A stretch of 19,560 nt of DNA, taken from assembly GCA_003445095.1 (NCBI GenBank), contig DLVS01000774.1:1-19560 (forward strand), read 5' to 3'. Below are positions 15,468 through 19,560 of the stretch, piece by piece; the stretch's first letter is position 1, and every line of letters starts with the position of its first letter. The DNA is from Verrucomicrobiales bacterium. GTDB taxonomy: Bacteria; Verrucomicrobiota; Verrucomicrobiia; Limisphaerales; UBA9464. A program made the translations under genes and the position numbers. A model generated the notes under the pieces. That model was not told the origin of the DNA and ran no database searches. It worked only from the letters and a program-made list of their open reading frames with translations.

Positions 15468-15574
15468 ACCCGGATGAAATCGGGTCCGTCGTCGGAACCC
15501 AAGCCTTTCTCGGTTGCCCTGGGCCGGCTTCTCACTGGATGGCTCGCTCGGTCTGTGATTCCTTGGGCGTGACG

Positions 15575-16972
15575 ATGAATGACCGGCTCGATACGCATCA
15601 GAAAGCGCTGCAGATCAATCTCGACGCGGGCAAGTATGGCGTCTTTGCAGAGATAGGGGCTGGCCAGGAGGTCGCGCGGTGGTTCTTTCGAGTCGGAGGC
15701 GCGAGCGGGACCATTGCCAAAAGTATGTCAGCGTATGACATGGTGGTCAGTGACGCCATTTACGGCACCGCGTCCCGTTATGTGAGCAAGCAGCGTCTCG
15801 AAGCGATGCTGGATCACGAATACTCGCTCCTGGTCGAGCGCCTGGCCGCCTCGCGCGGCGAAAACACTCGCTTCTTCACGTTCGCCGACACGGTGGCCGC
15901 TCGAGGGTTCAAGAAGCGCGAGGAAACCCACGGATGGATGGGGATTCGTTTCCAAACCGAGCCCGGCGCCGGACCGAGCGACATCATCATGCATGTTCGC
16001 ATGTGGGACCGGGAAAACCTCCAGCAACAAGAGGCGCTGGGAATCCTTGGCGTAAACCTCATTCACGCCGCGCTGTATCTCCACTGGCACGCCGACGGCA
16101 TCGTCAATGCGCTCCTCGACAACTTGTCCATCGATCGAATCGAAGTGGATATGATCCAGTTCCGAGGCGAACAGTTTTCTAAGGTGGACAATCGTCTGCT
16201 GGCTTTGCAGTTGGTGGAGCGGGGCCTCACGAATGCGGCGATGTTCATGCCGAGCGGCGAGCTCGTGCAGCCGGCTGATGCTTTACATAAAAAATGCATC
16301 TTGATCGAGCGCGGGTCGTTCCGTCCGGTCACCCGCGTCACCGCCGACATGCTGCAACACGCCCAAGCTCAGTTCATTCAAGATCCAAAAGTGGCCGGCA
16401 ACGATCTCCTCGTCGTTCTCGAGATGACGCTCAAGAATCTGAACGTCGAGGGAAAGATCGATCACCGCGACTTCCTGGACCGCGTGGACCTGCTTGGGAC
16501 GTTGGGGCATCCCGTACTGATTTCTAACTACGGTGAATTCTTCCGCCTCGCGGGATACTTGTTTCGATACACCAAGCTGCCCATCGGGATCGTGATGGGT
16601 GTTCCGACTTTGAAGGATCTGTTCGAGCAGAAGTACTATACTGAACTCGAAGGAGGCATTCTCGAGTCGTTTGGGCGAATGTTTCGCAATGACCTCAAAA
16701 TCTACTGTTATCCCTTAAAGGACGGTCGGACTGAAACCATTATCACCGCGGGCAACCTGCAAGTCGCGCCCCACTTACAGCACCTCTACGACTATTTGAG
16801 GGAGAACAAGTTCATCCAATCTCTGCGCGATGTGAACAAAGCGCACTTAGGAATCTTTAGCCGCGATGTGCTTAAGGAAATCCAGGCAAATACCGCCGGC
16901 TGGGAAGAAAAAGTGCCCGCTCGAGTCGCCGCCATGATTAAGGAGCGAAAACTGTTGGGCTATCGGGAGTGA
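15575..16972 (+). CDS. Conserved uncharacterised protein (465 aa)
   Basis: The product has 465 residues from the ATG at 15575; an extra 12 codons back to 15539 are not needed. The N-terminus LDTHQKALQINLDAGKYGVFAEIGAGQEVARWFFRVGGASGTIAKSMSAYDM belongs to a widespread conserved protein found in several phyla. As far as I recall, databases give it conflicting names (TonB-dependent receptor, nucleotide adenylyltransferase), none of which fits the sequence. There is no signal peptide and no beta-barrel character, so it is probably cytoplasmic. Notable conserved-looking stretches are FAEIGAGQEV, ETHGWMGIRFQ, HPVLISNYGEFFRLAGYLFRYT and ITAGNLQVAPHLQHLYDYL. The activity is unknown. The gene is monocistronic by position, divergent from crcB and convergent with the BrkB-like gene. 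The repeated broken quotation here is descriptive only; each motif is separate. Confidence 0.8.
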   Translation: MNDRLDTHQKALQINLDAGKYGVFAEIGAGQEVARWFFRVGGASGTIAKSMSAYDMVVSDAIYGTASRYVSKQRLEAMLDHEYSLLVERLAASRGENTRFFTFADTVAARGFKKREETHGWMGIRFQTEPGAGPSDIIMHVRMWDRENLQQQEALGILGVNLIHAALYLHWHADGIVNALLDNLSIDRIEVDMIQFRGEQFSKVDNRLLALQLVERGLTNAAMFMPSGELVQPADALHKKCILIERGSFRPVTRVTADMLQHAQAQFIQDPKVAGNDLLVVLEMTLKNLNVEGKIDHRDFLDRVDLLGTLGHPVLISNYGEFFRLAGYLFRYTKLPIGIVMGVPTLKDLFEQKYYTELEGGILESFGRMFRNDLKIYCYPLKDGRTETIITAGNLQVAPHLQHLYDYLRENKFIQSLRDVNKAHLGIFSRDVLKEIQANTAGWEEKVPARVAAMIKERKLLGYRE

Positions 16973-17005
16973 AGTGAGGGCCGCAAAGCTGAGGCTCACA
17001 ATTAC

Positions 17006-18427
17006 TCACGTTGGAGTGCGGGTGCCACACGATTCGCATCGGTCCACCAACGTTGCGAGGGTCACCGTCTCGGCATTCGCGGCTGCGTCGGCTTGGAGGC
17101 GAGACATCGTTTCCCGAACGAGCTCGCGCTGCGAATCGGCAGCCGTAGCCAAATCGCTGCCAGTGCCCGCCCGCAACGCTTGCAAGACCTGGCCAACCGA
17201 GATTTGGGCAATGGGCCGGGCCGGAACATAAGCCGCTTCGGCGCCCGCCACTTCATTCAAAAGCTGGGATTGAACCAACAATCGAAGCAACTCGCGCGCG
17301 AGGTTCGAAGGCAGACCCAACTGCTCCGCCAAGCGTCCCCCCACTGCCGGCGTCTGCCCCTTCGCGAATCGTGCCGCGATATGAGTCATCAACCGGACCG
17401 CCGCGAATTCCCGCGCCTGTTGATGCACCCGGCCCGCAATCCGTTCCTGTAAGTACGCCTTCCGATTCTGAAACACGTAGGAAACTTGTGCCCCAAACAA
17501 AACGATCAGCCACGTGAGATACATGCCCACCAGGAAGACGGGCAACACGCCCAAACTTCCATATATTGCATTATAGGTAAGCACCCTCGTGGTGTAGAGG
17601 GCGGACAGCTTCCCATTTAGGGTCCACAACACGGAGGCAACGACTCCTCCGACCAGCGCCGCCGGCCACCGGACTCGCGTATTGGGCATCCAGAAATAAA
17701 GCGCGGCAAATCCCAGAGCCGTCAGCAAGGGCGAGACTCCGACGGCCAATGCCAGCATGAACTCTCCCACCGCCGAACCAGGCAACGCCGCTTCCCCGTG
17801 ATTGAGGAATGGTAGGTAGTTCGTGCCTTTGGCAACCAAGACGATGGCGGGCCCCAACGTGATCACCGCCCAATAGAACACCACGCTCATAAGCCAACTT
17901 CGAGCGCGGGTGACACTCCAAATATCGTTGAACGCAACCTCGATGGTCCGCAGCAATCCAATCGCGACTAATACCAATCCGGCCGCCGCCGTCGCCGTAA
18001 TCTTTCCGAAATGGATCTTCTCCACAAATTCGACGATCCGGTCCGCCGTTTTGATTCGTTGCCCTTCTCCCCCATCTTCCGACAAACCTAGGGTTGGGGC
18101 GACATTGGTCACGCCCAGTTCGATCCAATGGACTAAGGCCGCTCGTCGCTCTGCCTCTTTGCGTGGCAGAAACAGCGTGGCCACGCTCAATGAGATCGCC
18201 AGAAGGGGGACCAACGCCAGCAAAGTGGTGTACGCCAGAGAAGCCGCCCGAACCGGTCCGCGATTCTTAATGAACATCTGGACCGCCAAGACCCAGAAGT
18301 GGATGAACCGCTGAAATCGGCTGAGTTGACCGTCGACCTCCGCCACGGCGTCCGCATTGACCACCGTCCGCAGCTGTGTTTGCAAACGTTTCCACCGGTT
18401 GGGCGGAGTCGAGGCGGGATCGCTCAT
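17006..18427 (-). CDS. YihY/BrkB-like membrane protein with C-terminal winged-helix-like part
   Basis: The product has 473 residues. A soluble N-terminus of about 45 residues leads into the YihY/virulence factor BrkB domain (about 45-340) with six membrane segments. Typical stretches are RAASLAYTTLLALVPLLAISLSV, VAFNDIWSVTRARSW, LYFWMPNTRVRW and AIYGSLGVLPVFLVGMYLTWLIVLFGAQVSYV. The last ~130 residues are soluble, including LAEQLGLPSNLARELLRLLVQSQLL, which resembles a winged-helix domain often fused to this family. The family was once labelled ribonuclease BN in error; its real role is unclear, perhaps envelope integrity or transport. The ATG at 18427 fits. The gene faces away from mogA across a 212-base divergent region. 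Confidence 0.9.
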   Translation of the reverse strand: MSDPASTPPNRWKRLQTQLRTVVNADAVAEVDGQLSRFQRFIHFWVLAVQMFIKNRGPVRAASLAYTTLLALVPLLAISLSVATLFLPRKEAERRAALVHWIELGVTNVAPTLGLSEDGGEGQRIKTADRIVEFVEKIHFGKITATAAAGLVLVAIGLLRTIEVAFNDIWSVTRARSWLMSVVFYWAVITLGPAIVLVAKGTNYLPFLNHGEAALPGSAVGEFMLALAVGVSPLLTALGFAALYFWMPNTRVRWPAALVGGVVASVLWTLNGKLSALYTTRVLTYNAIYGSLGVLPVFLVGMYLTWLIVLFGAQVSYVFQNRKAYLQERIAGRVHQQAREFAAVRLMTHIAARFAKGQTPAVGGRLAEQLGLPSNLARELLRLLVQSQLLNEVAGAEAAYVPARPIAQISVGQVLQALRAGTGSDLATAADSQRELVRETMSRLQADAAANAETVTLATLVDRCESCGTRTPT

Positions 18428-18639
18428 GGCGCCAGTTTAGAGCAGCGTTGAGGTGAATTGAATGCGGAAAGGGACCGGGGCGCTAGAGGCAGACCGCGGC
18501 TGTGTCGAAGACCAGCCGCAGCGGACAAGCCGGGAGTGGCGCGTCGAATGATTCACCCGCTTAATTGCCCGATCGGATTGAGCCGCCTCGGAATTCACAA
18601 CGGCTGGAGCTTTTCCGCGCGTCATGCCACGTTGAATCC
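18428..18639. promoter_or_regulatory. Divergent region between BrkB-like gene and mogA
   Basis: These 212 bases should contain promoters for both flanking genes, but I cannot point to a convincing pair of boxes. The main visible structure is the strong hairpin at 18496-18519. The plus-strand frame of mogA is open back to 18565 but lacks family likeness before 18640. Confidence 0.4.
18494..18522. repeat. REP-like hairpin (GCGGCTG / CAGCCGC)
   Basis: A perfect 7-pair stem GCGGCTG (18496-18502) / CAGCCGC (18513-18519) encloses TGTCGAAGAC, where GTC can also pair with GAC around a GAA triloop. No T-tract follows. The wording 'GCGGCTGTGTC...GACCAGCCGC' matches, from memory, a dispersed intergenic element of Verrucomicrobiota. 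Only one copy is present here. Confidence 0.5.
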
Positions 18640-19122
18640 ATGCAAATCGTGTGCGGTATTGTGACCGTGTCCGACCGAGCGTCTCGGGGAGAGTACACCG
18701 ACCTCGGCGGACCCGCCCTCAAGGAAGCCGCCGCCGCCTTGGGCTGGAAGATCGTGGCCGAGGGACTGGTCTCTGACGAACGCCGCGAAATTCAACGGGC
18801 CATTCGCGAGCAAATCGCCCAAGGCGCGCACCTGGTGCTGACCACTGGCGGCACGGGAGTCGCCATCCGGGACGTGACACCCGAGGCTGTCCAAGAGATC
18901 GCCGACCGAGAGATTCCCGGTTTCGGTGAAGCCATGCGGATGAAATCACTGGCCCTCACACCCAACGCCATCTTGTCGCGGGGGCTTGGCGCCGTGGTCG
19001 GCCAGACCCTCGTGCTTTGTCTGCCGGGCAAACCCAGCGGCGCGGTGGAGTGTTTGGGATTCGTCAGCGGGGCGATTCCTCACTGCATCAAAGTCCTTCA
19101 GCAGGTGCCCACCAGTTGCTGA
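18640..19122 (+). CDS. mogA: Molybdopterin adenylyltransferase
   Basis: The product has 160 residues from the ATG at 18640. It adenylates molybdopterin in molybdenum cofactor synthesis, activating it for metal insertion. The MoaB/Mog fold is shown by IVTVSDRASRGEYTDLGGPAL at the start, the TTGGTG loop (68-73) followed by RDVTPEA with Asp78, and LPGKPSGA near the end. Asp46 (SDE) and Asp78 correspond to the catalytic Asp49 and Asp82 of E. coli MogA. ADREIPGFGEAMRMKSL and NAILSRGLG also favour MogA over MoaB. It is shorter than E. coli MogA (195), as in many bacteria. The frame is open to 18565, but the additional residues lie before the first strand and do not match the family. No other molybdenum cofactor gene is seen within the window. 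Confidence 0.93.
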   Translation: MQIVCGIVTVSDRASRGEYTDLGGPALKEAAAALGWKIVAEGLVSDERREIQRAIREQIAQGAHLVLTTGGTGVAIRDVTPEAVQEIADREIPGFGEAMRMKSLALTPNAILSRGLGAVVGQTLVLCLPGKPSGAVECLGFVSGAIPHCIKVLQQVPTSC

Positions 19123-19324
19123 AGTCCAGGGCGGCAACACCGCCCATGTTGGTTTCACCACCTCGACCTTGACCGGGTGGACCTGAGCCGGACGGACGTC
19201 GGACAGTTCTATGGTTACCGCGGCCCGATCCACGTTGAGCTTTGGATCATCCAAGTAACGCTGCACCCGCGGTCGAGAACGTTCCCGATGACGGAGCGCC
19301 CGAAGGATGGCGCCAACCACCAAC
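19123..19324. other. Region after mogA without a confident gene
   Basis: A minus-strand frame from a TTG at 19323 runs through this stretch into mogA. The segment around LNVDRAAVTIELSDVRPAQVHPVKVEVV reads like real protein sequence, but it has no recognised family, a weak start directly after upstream stops, and a long overlap with mogA. It may be a decayed gene fragment beside the transposase remnant that follows. Confidence 0.25.
19129..19145 (+). terminator. Possible hairpin terminator after mogA
   Basis: A perfect 6-pair stem GGGCGG / CCGCCC around CAACA begins 7 bases after the mogA stop. The following ATGTTGGTTT is only mildly T-rich, so termination is plausible but weak. Confidence 0.35.
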
Positions 19325-19427
19325 TCCGTTTCCAGGCCTCACAATTATGAGTACTGGAGTTTGTGCGATTCGATCCGCACCGCCCAAGGTCCCCGCCAGC
19401 GCGTGGTCGCCTCGCTGCGTAAACTCA
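19325..19427 (+). pseudogene. Remnant of an IS transposase N-terminus (IS1634-like)
   Basis: One plus-strand frame encodes RPHNYEYWSLCDSIRT followed by AQGPRQRVVASLRKL. This resembles the start of IS1634-type transposases common in Verrucomicrobiota and Planctomycetota, roughly 'H.YW.LvESvRTa.GPRQRvVayLGeL'. No start codon with the usual 'R.kkdGk' leader precedes it, and likeness ends after RKL: the expected LGEL is altered and the following residues do not fit. It is best read as a short decayed fragment. Inverted repeats could not be identified, because the window ends soon after. Confidence 0.45.
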
Positions 19428-19448
19428 TGGCTCCATGGGATCGAACTG

Positions 19449-19560
19449 ATGAACGCGTTTCAAATGCACGTTTTCGTTGGAAAACAACCCGGGAACGTGC
19501 GCGTGACGTCCGAGCAGGCGGCGATGGCTTGGCAAGGCTTTCAGGGCCACTTCGCCGCGG
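19449..19560 (+). CDS. Possible start of an unrecognised gene, cut by window end
   Basis: An ATG at 19449 opens a frame to the window edge, giving MNAFQMHVFVGKQPGNVRV and on to HFAA (37 residues). It has no recognised family and no ribosome binding site. It is too short to judge and may be chance or part of the decayed transposase region. Confidence 0.15.
   Translation, partial: MNAFQMHVFVGKQPGNVRVTSEQAAMAWQGFQGHFAA

Noticed and set aside
15468..15574. Fluoride riboswitch upstream of crcB
   Set aside because: The conserved sequence blocks of the crcB-motif RNA could not be found on the minus strand.
1..19560. CRISPR array, tRNA/rRNA genes, toxin-antitoxin or known defence system
   Set aside because: No regularly spaced repeats, RNA gene signatures or defence-type domains were seen in any frame.

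Overview
The window is GC-rich, gene-dense chromosomal DNA. The gene mix points to a Verrucomicrobiota bacterium, most likely a Pedosphaera/Limisphaerales-type lineage: a prepilin-like C-terminus, two DUF1080 (3-keto-disaccharide hydrolase) domains, a DUF5009/HGSNAT-type acyltransferase, a PQQ-like propeller, a large delta-60-repeat/Ig-like exported protein, and few clear Shine-Dalgarno sites. This placement rests on family recognition, not on a marker-gene search.

Layout. Positions 1-700 hold the end of a prepilin-like gene followed by a small lipoprotein gene, both on the plus strand. Positions 805-4533 form a sugar-related cluster: a secreted DUF1080 protein and a membrane acyltransferase on the minus strand, and a secreted SGNH-hydrolase/DUF1080 fusion transcribed divergently from the acyltransferase. 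A DTW-domain tRNA-modification gene follows on the plus strand to 5329. Positions 5442-6790 (minus) hold a secreted PQQ-like beta-propeller gene broken by one frameshift near 5891. Positions 7020-9782 (minus) encode a 920-residue delta-60-repeat protein.

From 10214 to 19122 the genes are mainly housekeeping: an HI0933/BaiN-type flavoprotein, a small conserved protein, beta-carbonic anhydrase (can), a RhlE-like DEAD-box helicase, undecaprenyl-diphosphate phosphatase (uppP), fluoride channel (crcB), a well-conserved 465-residue protein of unknown function, a YihY/BrkB-like membrane protein, and molybdopterin adenylyltransferase (mogA). The last 440 bases appear to be decayed accessory DNA, with a fragment resembling the N-terminus of an IS transposase.

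The genes are mostly single units in alternating directions; only the first pair looks like a clear operon. The most coherent functional idea is the 0.8-4.5 kb cluster, where an acyl-transfer membrane protein neighbours a putative esterase and two sugar-hydrolase-type domains. The non-coding features most worth following are a possible small RNA with a strong terminator at 14821-15037, twin perfect hairpins just upstream of uppP, and three REP-like repeat candidates. No CRISPR array, rRNA, tRNA, intact mobile element or recognisable defence system was seen.
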